Assembly: GCA_012032065.1 (NCBI GenBank)
Contig: JAAURV010000127.1
Coordinates: 1 to 8,091 of the forward strand
From: Hyphomicrobiales bacterium
GTDB taxonomy: Bacteria > Pseudomonadota > Alphaproteobacteria > Rhizobiales > Aestuariivirgaceae
DNA: 8,091 nt
Direction of reading: 5' to 3'
Positions 1-4,856 of this stretch are shown here, piece after piece. How positions within the stretch are numbered: position 1 is the first letter of the stretch; every line of letters starts with the position of its first letter. Position numbers and translations under genes: made by a program. Under the pieces are notes generated by a model. It did no database searches and was not told the DNA's origin. It saw only the letters and a program-made list of their open reading frames with translations.

Positions 1-83
1 AATCTATAGACGCGCGGTAGCGTTGATCTGACAAACGCTCGCAAGGAATCCGCCGAGCTTGCAGTCAAGGTGGAAGCGCTTAG
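1..83. other. Left flank of the insertion sequence, origin unknown
   Basis: This is the only DNA beyond the left end of the insertion sequence. On the plus strand, frame 1 is open from after a TAG at 7-9 and gives a charged, helix-like stretch (including DLTNARKESAELAVKVEAL). One minus-strand frame is also open throughout, so the coding strand cannot be decided. Neither matches the C-terminus expected for the MaoC gene cut on the other side of the IS: in the frame that would continue MaoC there are stop codons. I infer that this DNA comes from another locus or has been rearranged. Confidence 0.35.
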
Positions 84-105
84 CATTACAGTTGCAATTT
101 TCTCT
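84..105. repeat. Left terminal inverted repeat of the IS
   Basis: The outermost 13 bases are identical to the right end in inverted orientation. The next eight match at seven positions if one extra A here is skipped. The TAA stop of the frame-shifted transposase (86-88) lies within it. Confidence 0.85.
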
Positions 106-279
106 TGAGGTGGGCACGGCGAGCCTCGGCTTGGTGGGCGCGCCGCCAGAGTGACCATGCAATGATGTGTGCGGGCTGGATGCGGCGTTGAGCGAGCTTC
201 ATGGCGATGCGGCGGATTTCCTGGATCGACCAGCGGATAAGGATCGCTTGGTCGTCCGAAGGCGTGGCAGCGTTTTTTT
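86..279 (-). other. Transposase C-terminal extension in -1 frame after A7 slip site
   Basis: On the minus strand the zero frame reads CTC AAA AAA ACG. Slipping back one base after the second AAA gives AAC GCT GCC and then 62 open codons ending at the very end of the element. The encoded segment (IRWSIQEIRRI, AHIIAWSLWRRAHQAEARRAH) is what I expect at the C-terminus of IS701 transposases, so the frame was under selection at least until recently. The heptamer A-AAA-AAA is a well-known type of slippery sequence, but an eighth A lost by mutation or miscalling would look the same. Confidence 0.75.
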
Positions 280-1443
280 GAGCGGCACGGCATTCGCGTG
301 ATGACGGATGACGGCCATCATGGCGAAGGCAAGCATGACCAGCGAGACATGCCGGTGCCAGCCGTGCCAGGAGCGGGTCTCGTTGTGATCGAGGCCGAGC
401 TCGTTCTTGGCGGTCTCGAAACTATCTTCGATGGCCCAGCGATGGCCTTCTATAGCCACCAGCTTCGTCATGGGCGTGCCCTTCGGACACCAGGTGGAGA
501 AGAAGGCAAGGTCAGCCGGATCGGCGATGCTGCGCCGGATCAACAGGCCGCGTGTCCATGTGCCGGTGAGGGTGTCGCTATATTCGCCGGCATCGAGATC
601 GGCCAGTTCGAGATAGGCCCAGTCGTGCAGGCGCGGGCCTTTGGTTCCTTCGCCCGACGGCAACCGCCGCCAGGAACGCTTGGGGAGATTTTGCGCGACC
701 TTCGCGGCGGTCCCGCCCACAAGCTGCTTCTTGCCCCAGGAATGGAACATATGATTGGAGGCCACGCCCAGGACGTAGCCCTTGCCCGCCTTGCGCAGCA
801 TGGTCTCGATGTCGCCGGTGCCGTACACGCTATCCGCCGCCACGAAGGCAAACGGTACCTCGGAGGCCATGGCGCCGGCGATCATCCGGCGCGCGATCTG
901 GGGCTTGGTGGCAAAACCGACGCCGTCGGGCACATGCGCCGCCTTCAAGCGCGCGTGATCATCCGTCCATTCCTTCGGCAGATAAAGCCCGCGGTCGATG
1001 AAGGCATGGCCATGCCGCGACACATAGGTGGCGAACACGCCGATCTGGCAGTTGGTGATCTTGCCCGCCGATCCCGTGTATTGCCGCGCTACCCCGCACG
1101 AGGCTTTGCCTTGTTTCAGGAACCCGGTCTCGTCAATCACCAGAACCGCGTTCTCATCGGCCAACGTTTCCAGCGCATAGCCGCGCACGATGTCGCGCAA
1201 GGCCTCCGCATTCCAGTTCCCGCGTCCCAGGACCGCCTGCTGTCGCCACGGGCCGGGATCGCCCGCCGCCTCCGCCCGCATCCAGCCCGTCTTGCGCGGC
1301 TCGTTGCCCAAAAGCCCGTCCAGAAACCGGCTCGCAGACGCCGCCACGCGCTCCTGCGTGAACAACGGGCGCATCCGCCCCTTTACGTCCCGCAGCGCCG
1401 ACGCCCATCGCTCCAGCGTCGCCTCAACCGATGCTCCAGCCAT
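199..1443 (-). CDS. IS701-family DDE transposase, C-terminus in the -1 frame
   Basis: This is the transposase that cuts and joins the element's ends. The RNase H-like DDE core is visible: Asp104 in VIDETGFLKQG, Asp204 in VAADSVYGTGD, and Glu339 or Glu343 in the IEGHRWAIEDSFETAKNELG block, followed by the SWHGWHRH segment typical of IS701 proteins. ATG at 1443 has GGGAGAT just upstream. In the zero frame the protein is 414 residues, and the last 24 are an arginine/serine-rich tail that does not look like the family. At the A7 tract (273-279 on this strand, after Leu388-Lys-Lys390) the -1 frame continues for 62 codons (ILIRWSIQEIRRIAMKLA and so on, ending KRKLQL) to a TAA at 86-88 inside the left repeat. 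The full product would be 452 residues. It may be made by programmed -1 frameshifting or transcript slippage, or the gene may carry a one-base deletion. MaoC transcripts would read into it. Confidence 0.9.
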   Translation of the reverse strand: MAGASVEATLERWASALRDVKGRMRPLFTQERVAASASRFLDGLLGNEPRKTGWMRAEAAGDPGPWRQQAVLGRGNWNAEALRDIVRGYALETLADENAVLVIDETGFLKQGKASCGVARQYTGSAGKITNCQIGVFATYVSRHGHAFIDRGLYLPKEWTDDHARLKAAHVPDGVGFATKPQIARRMIAGAMASEVPFAFVAADSVYGTGDIETMLRKAGKGYVLGVASNHMFHSWGKKQLVGGTAAKVAQNLPKRSWRRLPSGEGTKGPRLHDWAYLELADLDAGEYSDTLTGTWTRGLLIRRSIADPADLAFFSTWCPKGTPMTKLVAIEGHRWAIEDSFETAKNELGLDHNETRSWHGWHRHVSLVMLAFAMMAVIRHHANAVPLKKTLPRLRTTKRSLSAGRSRKSAASP

Positions 1444-1468
1444 CCATGATCTCCCGAATCATGGTGGC

Positions 1469-1894
1469 TCATAGATTCAGAAGTTCAGAGACAATGCAAC
1501 TGTAATGGTAGGCTTTGTGCGCAAACTCGACGATGCCGGCGCCCGGACGCGATTTGCTTTCGCGTTTCGAGACCACTTCGGTCGTGACATTCACCGTGTC
1601 GCCCTGGAACAGGGGCGCGGGGAACTTGACTTCGGTCATGCCGAGATTGGCGACGGTGGTGCCGAGCGTCAGATCGTTGACCGAAATGCCGATCATCAGG
1701 CCGAGCGTGAACAGCGAGTTCATCAAGGGCTGGCCCCATTCCGTCTTGGCGGCGAAGTGGCGGTCGATGTGAAGCGGCTGGGCGTTCATGGTGAGGGTCG
1801 AGAACAGCATGTTGTCCATCTCCGTCACCGTGCGCGTGATCGGGTGGCGGTAGAGCTTTCCCACTTCCAATTCTTCGAACCAAAGGCCGGCCAT
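1469..1894 (-). pseudogene. MaoC-family (hot-dog) dehydratase, 3' end cut off by the IS
   Basis: Residues 1-129 are a clear MaoC-type R-specific enoyl-CoA hydratase/dehydratase of the short, single hot-dog class (usually about 150 residues). It has the WFEELEVG start, the hydratase segment TMNAQPLHIDRHFAAKTEWG with His42, then VNDLTLGTTVANLG and a FPAPLFQGDTV strand. The position equivalent to the usual catalytic Asp (five before His42) is Asn37, so substrate and mechanism are uncertain; such proteins act in acyl-CoA or mesaconyl-CoA type metabolism. The start at 1894 follows GGAGGGAATAC, a strong ribosome site. After HKAY129 the frame runs into the IS right end and gains 12 foreign residues before TGA at 1469. 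About 20 native C-terminal residues, expected to form the last strand, are missing, so activity is doubtful. They are not found on the other side of the IS. Confidence 0.85.
1487..1507. repeat. Right terminal inverted repeat of the IS
   Basis: Read on the minus strand from 1507 inward it begins CATTACAGTTGCA, identical to the left end. Like the rest of the IS end, it is also read as coding by the truncated MaoC gene and gives that protein foreign C-terminal residues. Confidence 0.85.
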
Positions 1895-1963
1895 GTATTC
1901 CCTCCGCGTACCGCTACCTCGCCGGTGCCGCCGCCTGCTTCTTCAATGGTCGCATCGCAGTCA

Positions 1964-2036
1964 ATCGAACTCAAGAACTTGCTCGAAGAGAGGGGCGAGC
2001 TGAGACTTCGGAGCGGCGCAAGTTCTTGACTTCGAT
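1964..2036. repeat. Long inverted repeat A, 19-base arms with 35-base spacer
   Basis: The arms 1964-1982 (ATCGAACTCAAGAACTTGC) and 2018-2036 are reverse complements except for one C/C mismatch (1970/2030). A smaller stem CGAAG (1984-1988)/CTTCG (2006-2010) lies inside. It could form a stable RNA hairpin or a DNA cruciform. It has no T-run after it, so it is not a plain terminator. Confidence 0.7.
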
Positions 2037-2057
2037 CGCCCGCGATGCAGATGTGCA

Positions 2058-2117
2058 ACGAAGCATTCGACGGCTCAATGTGGCGCAACACTCGCAGTTC
2101 TGCATCGATTGCTTCGT
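2058..2117. repeat. Inverted repeat C, 13-base arms with 34-base spacer
   Basis: The arms 2058-2070 and 2105-2117 are reverse complements at 12 of 13 positions. A competing perfect 8-base pair, CGATGCAG (2043-2050) with CTGCATCG (2100-2107), overlaps it, so two alternative folds are possible. Confidence 0.5.
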
Positions 2118-2137
2118 GACAACCCTGCAAATGGACA

Positions 2138-2211
2138 AGACGGGGTCAAGGCCCAGCGCCGTTCCGAACGTGCCGTCACCCCGAACGTCGAGCTGGGCCT
2201 TGATGCCGGCT
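2138..2211. repeat. Inverted repeat B, perfect 12-base core with 34-base spacer
   Basis: TCAAGGCCCAGC (2146-2157) is the exact reverse complement of 2192-2203. Eight further bases on each side pair with three mismatches, extending the arms to 2138-2157 and 2192-2211. A small palindrome, CGTTCCGAACG, lies in the loop at 2160-2170. Confidence 0.7.
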
Positions 2212-2367
2212 TGACCATTTGCGAGCCTCGAAGGAACAATCGAGATGTGGGCATGCAATAAACTGTTGCCGGGATTGAAGCATTTGCAATCACATGTTGC
2301 AGGCGTGCGCGGGTGAGTCGCGGAGCGAGTCCTTCGATTGTCGCAATTCCGTCATCTTTTGAAAGCC

Positions 2368-2432
2368 TGTGGAGAAGCCGGTTTTCGCAAGGATTCAGAA
2401 CGCCTTACACCCTGTGGAAAAGCTGTGGATAA
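2368..2432 (-). promoter_or_regulatory. Three DnaA-box-like sites
   Basis: On the minus strand TTATCCACA (2424-2432) is an exact match to the strong DnaA box. TTTTCCACA (2413-2421) fits the looser TTWTNCACA consensus, and TTCTCCACA (2368-2376) is one base away from it. All have the same orientation, and the first two are spaced 11 bases start to start, about one helical turn. They may bind DnaA as a regulator of the gene at 2525 or form part of a replication origin; this is inferred from sequence only. Confidence 0.55.
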
Positions 2433-2437
2433 GCTGT

Positions 2438-2452
2438 TTAAGACCTCGTTAA
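2438..2452. promoter_or_regulatory. CtrA-type binding site (TTAA-N7-TTAA)
   Basis: TTAA GACCTCG TTAA is a perfect match to the full consensus for the alphaproteobacterial cell-cycle regulator CtrA. It lies 72 bases before the ATG of the receiver gene and six bases after the strongest DnaA-box-like site. The position fits control of transcription of that gene, and blocking of DnaA if the area acts in replication. Binding is inferred, not shown. Confidence 0.6.
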
Positions 2453-2524
2453 CCATGGCGGGGGAGGAGTCGCAACAGCACGGAAAACTCCCCATTTCCG
2501 GGCAACTTAAAAGGTCAGCCCCCA

Positions 2525-2899
2525 ATGGCCAATTGTTTGCTTATCGATGGCGATCGTAACTCCCGCGCCGAGATTTCGCGCCTGCTGGACGAGTGCGGAT
2601 TGCATGTGATCCTCAGCGAAGGCGCCGAGGACGCGCTGAAACGCTGCCGCGAGTCGACTCCCGATATTGTCGTCATGGCGCCGGAGGGACAGGCGATGCC
2701 GGCCAAGGACTTCGTGCGCCGGGTCAGGCGGACCACGAGAGGCAAGGCTCCGGCGGTGATCTTCTACGCAAGCTCGCCCGATGCGGAAGCGATTGGCGAG
2801 ACCATTCTCGAAGGCGCGGCGGACTTCATTTCGCGGCCGATCGACGGCGATCTTCTGCGCTTCAAGCTCACCCAGGCCGGCATCTTGCGCGCAGCTTGA
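2525..2899 (+). CDS. Single-domain receiver protein lacking the phospho-acceptor Asp
   Basis: The 124 residues form one response-regulator receiver fold and no output domain: strand CLLIDGD (4-10), helix to about 24, strand PDIVVM (46-51), helix DFVRRVRR, strand AVIFYA (77-82), then GAADFISRPID. The key residues are eroded. Only Asp8 of the acidic pair remains, with Gly9 in place of the second. The acceptor Asp position is Ala52. The Thr/Ser switch position appears to be Tyr81, and the invariant Lys of the KP motif is Arg104. It therefore probably cannot be phosphorylated in the usual way and may work as a constitutive protein-binding module. ATG at 2525 is preceded by AAAAGG about 12 bases upstream, a weak ribosome site. 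A CtrA-type site and DnaA-like boxes lie upstream, suggesting a link to the cell cycle. A DUF2336 gene follows. Confidence 0.85.
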   Translation: MANCLLIDGDRNSRAEISRLLDECGLHVILSEGAEDALKRCRESTPDIVVMAPEGQAMPAKDFVRRVRRTTRGKAPAVIFYASSPDAEAIGETILEGAADFISRPIDGDLLRFKLTQAGILRAA

Positions 2900-2973
2900 G
2901 GCCCCCCAAACATGGTGAACGGATTGTTAAAGGTTCGCCCGTAGCGTCGGCTTCATCACGTTTTTCAAGCGTT

Positions 2974-4152
2974 ATGAGGCCAGCCGTGACACCGGAAACC
3001 GCGCCAAGCCTGGACATCAGCGTCTTCCTCGAAGTCATCGAGAGCGGCGACGCGGCACAACGCACGCTGCTCGCCTCGCAGCTCGCGGCATTTCTCTCCG
3101 ATCCCGCCACCGCCGCAACTGAGCGCGACCAGGTGACCCCGGCCGTTCTGAAACTCGCGGTCGACTCGGTTGCCGATGTGCGCAGGACGCTTGCGGAGGG
3201 CGTTGCCTTCGCCTCCAATCTTCATGCCGACATCGTGTTCTCGATCATCGCGGATGAGGACGACATCGCGCTGCCGTTCCTCGCGGGAACGCCTTCGCTC
3301 AATGCCTGGCACATGCAGGCGATCCTGCGCGTCGGCGATTTGCAGCGGCAAATCCAGGTGGCGCTACGGCCGGACATCACAGCCGAAGCCGTGTCCATGG
3401 CGGTCAAAACCTCGCCGCCCGAGCCGTGCATGGCGCTGTTCGAAAATCCGAGCGTGCGATTCAGCGACTGGCAATACCACATTCTCTACGAGCGCTTCGG
3501 CAAGAACGAAGGCATCGTCGAGCATCTGCTCGGATGTCCCGACCTGCCGCTCGATATTCGCATCATGCAGGCAAAGCGCGCTTCGAGCCGCATGCACATG
3601 CTGATGACCGAGCGCGGCTGGCTTTCGGCGCACGATGCGGCCGATGTTGTCGCCGACGCGGAAGAGAACGCCATTCTCAAGATTCTCATCGAAGCCAACG
3701 ACGAAGAACTGCAACGCACGATTCCGTTCCTCATTTCGAAGAGCCTGCTCACCGCCTCGATCCTGGTGCGAGCGGCGGCTTGCGGCGACTTGCATGTGGT
3801 GGAATGGGCGCTCGCCTATCTCTCCGGCATTGGCAGGGTGCGGGCGCGCGAGATGATGGCGGGGCGCGGGCTTGGCGGTTTCAAGGCGTTGCATGCGAAG
3901 TCGGGCTTGCCGCAATCGAGCTATGGCCTGCTGCAAGCGGCCTGCGACGTGGCGCGGGATGCGCAGGAAGAGGGCATCGCGCTCGATCCTCACAGCTTCG
4001 GCCGCCGCCTGATCGAGGCATTGATGACCGGCTACGAGAACATGCCTGCGAGCGAGCGCGGACGCCACCTCGATGTAATCGCGCGCTATGCCGACGATCG
4101 CGTACGTTTGATCGCCAAGCGGCTCAAAGCCGACTTCGTCCGCGCCGCTTAG
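2974..4152 (+). CDS. DUF2336 domain protein (HEAT-like helical repeats)
   Basis: This 392-residue protein belongs to the DUF2336 family, whose members are found mainly in alphaproteobacteria and have no assigned biochemical role. The sequence is helical throughout and built from short repeats, for example DSVADVRRTLAEGVAFASNLHADIV with later blocks such as DDIALPFLAGTPSLNAWHMQAILRV, giving a HEAT-like scaffold. No signal peptide, membrane segment or catalytic motif is seen. The frame is open well upstream, but there it overlaps the receiver gene out of frame and looks like shadow sequence. ATG at 2974 is the first plausible start, gives the usual family length (roughly 370-400), and lacks a good ribosome site. 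It lies 74 bases after the receiver gene and on the same strand, so the two may be co-transcribed and may act together, though this is inference. The stop codon at 4150-4152 overlaps the start of a palindromic repeat. Confidence 0.8.
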   Translation: MRPAVTPETAPSLDISVFLEVIESGDAAQRTLLASQLAAFLSDPATAATERDQVTPAVLKLAVDSVADVRRTLAEGVAFASNLHADIVFSIIADEDDIALPFLAGTPSLNAWHMQAILRVGDLQRQIQVALRPDITAEAVSMAVKTSPPEPCMALFENPSVRFSDWQYHILYERFGKNEGIVEHLLGCPDLPLDIRIMQAKRASSRMHMLMTERGWLSAHDAADVVADAEENAILKILIEANDEELQRTIPFLISKSLLTASILVRAAACGDLHVVEWALAYLSGIGRVRAREMMAGRGLGGFKALHAKSGLPQSSYGLLQAACDVARDAQEEGIALDPHSFGRRLIEALMTGYENMPASERGRHLDVIARYADDRVRLIAKRLKADFVRAA

Positions 4153-4200
4153 AGCAAGTCCCGCCAAAGTGCGAAGCGGTTTGGCGGCAAAGACATGCTC
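4151..4200. repeat. Intergenic palindrome of the Rhizobiales AGAGCA...TGCTC type
   Basis: The outer arms GAGCA (4152-4156) and TGCTC (4196-4200) and the inner arms CCGCCAAA (4161-4168) and TTTGGCGG (4180-4187) pair perfectly. The sequence resembles the very common intergenic element of Rhizobiales genomes that runs from AGAGCATG to CATGCTC around a GTGCGAAGCGGTTT-like centre. That family match is from memory. It begins within the DUF2336 stop codon and may act as a transcript end or stabiliser. Confidence 0.6.
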
Positions 4201-4227
4201 CAAGTTGTTGAATCGTCGCGATTCCTT

Positions 4228-4312
4228 ATCGGCGACATGATTCCATTTCGCCGGGAAGCGCGCTAGCGCATAACGCGCTCAAGTGGAATCACTTGAGCGT
4301 TCAGTTATGCGC
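4228..4312. repeat. Second part of palindromic region, nested hairpins
   Basis: CGCTCAAGTG (4276-4285) pairs perfectly with CACTTGAGCG (4290-4299) across a GAAT loop. Outside it GCGCATAAC (4266-4274) pairs perfectly with GTTATGCGC (4304-4312), making one long hairpin with small bulges. TGATTCCA, about 40 bases upstream, can alternatively pair with TGGAATCA (4284-4291). There is no T-run after the stem, so it is not a classical terminator, though it could stop or protect the DUF2336 transcript. Confidence 0.65.
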
Positions 4313-4325
4313 CAGATTCAAATTG

Positions 4326-4369
4326 CTAGAGCAACTTACCGGCGGTCGAATGACCGCCGGTTGCTCTAG
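4326..4369. repeat. Perfect 18-bp palindrome with 4-base bulge and GAAT loop
   Basis: CTAGAGCAAC + CGGCGGTC on the left arm, separated by four extra bases TTAC, pairs exactly with GACCGCCG + GTTGCTCTAG on the right arm; the loop is GAAT, as in the hairpin just upstream. It is a strong candidate for a terminator-like or REP-type element ahead of the secreted-protein genes. Confidence 0.7.
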
Positions 4370-4401
4370 TCACAGCCCTGCCGCAATATTGGCTTTGAAT
4401 A

Positions 4402-4420
4402 CCGTCCTTGAAGGACGGAG
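4402..4420 (+). promoter_or_regulatory. Hairpin next to the ribosome site of the first secreted-protein gene
   Basis: CCGTCCTT (4402-4409) and AAGGACGG (4411-4418) are exact reverse complements one base apart, giving about a 6-bp stem with a 5-base loop. The GGAG ribosome site (4417-4420), seven bases before the ATG, begins inside the right arm, so folding could hide it and limit translation. Confidence 0.5.
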
Positions 4421-4427
4421 TTCTGTC

Positions 4428-4832
4428 ATGAATGTTTTGAAGACGATTGTGGCGGCTGCGGCAATGTCGTTTGCGGCAAGCTTTGCCCCGGCACCCGTAC
4501 AGGCGCAACCGGAGGCCGCTTTCGCGCAATCGGCGATGATGTCCGCCGGCAGCCGCGCGGCTCAGATCAGACAGCTGGATCAAGTGCCGGCCATTGGCGT
4601 GATCCGGCTTGACTTCCGCTACGTGTCGACCAAATACAACGACAACGAGGAAGATCCGGCCTATTTCCGCCGGATCGCCGAGCGCAACAGCGCCGGCATC
4701 GCCAAACTCCGGGCGGCGTTGCGGGCCAACCCGGTGACGCGGAAGGCACTGGCGGCGCGGGGCATTCCGATCAACCGCATCGTCGGCGTAAGTATCGGCT
4801 CGCGCGGCGCGCTCAGGCTTTACTATCTGTAA
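4428..4832 (+). CDS. Small secreted protein of unrecognised family, copy 1
   Basis: I do not recognise this 134-residue protein. It has a clear Sec signal peptide (basic MNVLKTI, hydrophobic alanine-rich core, cleavage expected after APVQA, about residue 26), so the mature protein of about 108 residues should be periplasmic or secreted. Visible blocks are LDQVPAIGVIRLDFRYV, a variable acidic loop (YNDNEEDP), a helical RRIAERNSAGIAKLRAALRANPV and a C-terminal block INRIVGVSIGSRGALRLYYL. No cysteines or catalytic motifs stand out. The start at 4428 is chosen because it opens the signal peptide and follows GGAG at good spacing; the frame is open further upstream but through the palindromes. A related gene follows 24 bases after the stop, most likely a tandem duplicate in one operon. 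The conserved C-terminal block suggests a functional core there. Confidence 0.85.
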   Translation: MNVLKTIVAAAAMSFAASFAPAPVQAQPEAAFAQSAMMSAGSRAAQIRQLDQVPAIGVIRLDFRYVSTKYNDNEEDPAYFRRIAERNSAGIAKLRAALRANPVTRKALAARGIPINRIVGVSIGSRGALRLYYL

Positions 4833-4856
4833 TTCGAACATCGATGGAGGACCGTC

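Larger units (their letters stand above)
84..1507 (-). mobile_element. IS701-family insertion sequence, about 1.42 kb
   Basis: The element is bounded by inverted repeats that begin with the same 13 bases (CATTACAGTTGCA) at both ends and contains one IS701-type transposase on the minus strand. The transposase reading frame, once shifted, stops inside the left repeat, which supports the boundary. IS701 elements usually duplicate a 4-bp target of the form YTAR. The flanking tetranucleotides here are TTAG (80-83) and GTAG (1508-1511), differing at one base, so a clean duplication is not seen. The right end lies inside a MaoC dehydratase gene. Boundaries are read from the repeats and could be off by a base. 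Confidence 0.85.
2315..2471. promoter_or_regulatory. Cluster of four GANTC (CcrM-type) methylation sites
   Basis: GAGTC occurs at 2315-2319, 2327-2331 and 2467-2471, and GATTC at 2392-2396: four sites in 157 bases against about one per 256 in random sequence. CcrM methylates GANTC in most alphaproteobacteria, and hemimethylation couples promoters to replication. The sites surround the DnaA- and CtrA-like motifs. Confidence 0.5.
1895..2524. other. 630-base gene-free region with inverted repeats and regulatory motifs
   Basis: No convincing gene is seen on either strand; the open frames are short and resemble nothing. The first 320 bases contain three inverted repeats listed separately. From about 2310 to 2475 there are DnaA-box-like sites, four GANTC sites and one CtrA-type site, ahead of the receiver gene at 2525. 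The MaoC promoter must lie at the left end, but I cannot point to clear -35/-10 boxes. Confidence 0.7.

Noticed and set aside
298..1449. Long plus-strand open frame (383 codons) opposite the transposase
   Set aside because: It is antisense to a well-supported transposase, its product is rich in Arg, Gly, Ala and His with no recognisable domain, and it arises from codon bias on the other strand.
1971..2258. Minus-strand open frame of 95 codons in the gene-free region
   Set aside because: No ribosome site or recognisable domain, and it spans the inverted repeats; chance openness is the simpler reading.
2310..2480. Calling the DnaA/CtrA/GANTC cluster the chromosomal origin
   Set aside because: The usual neighbours of alphaproteobacterial origins are not present and GC skew cannot be assessed from one window; kept as a finding only.
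2593..2973. N-terminal extension of the DUF2336 frame by 127 codons
   Set aside because: It overlaps the receiver gene in another frame, its translation is Arg/Gly-rich without family similarity, and ATG 2974 gives the usual family length.
3364..4203. Minus-strand open frame of 279 codons within DUF2336
   Set aside because: It is the antisense shadow of the DUF2336 gene and runs through the palindrome at its 3' side; no domain is visible.
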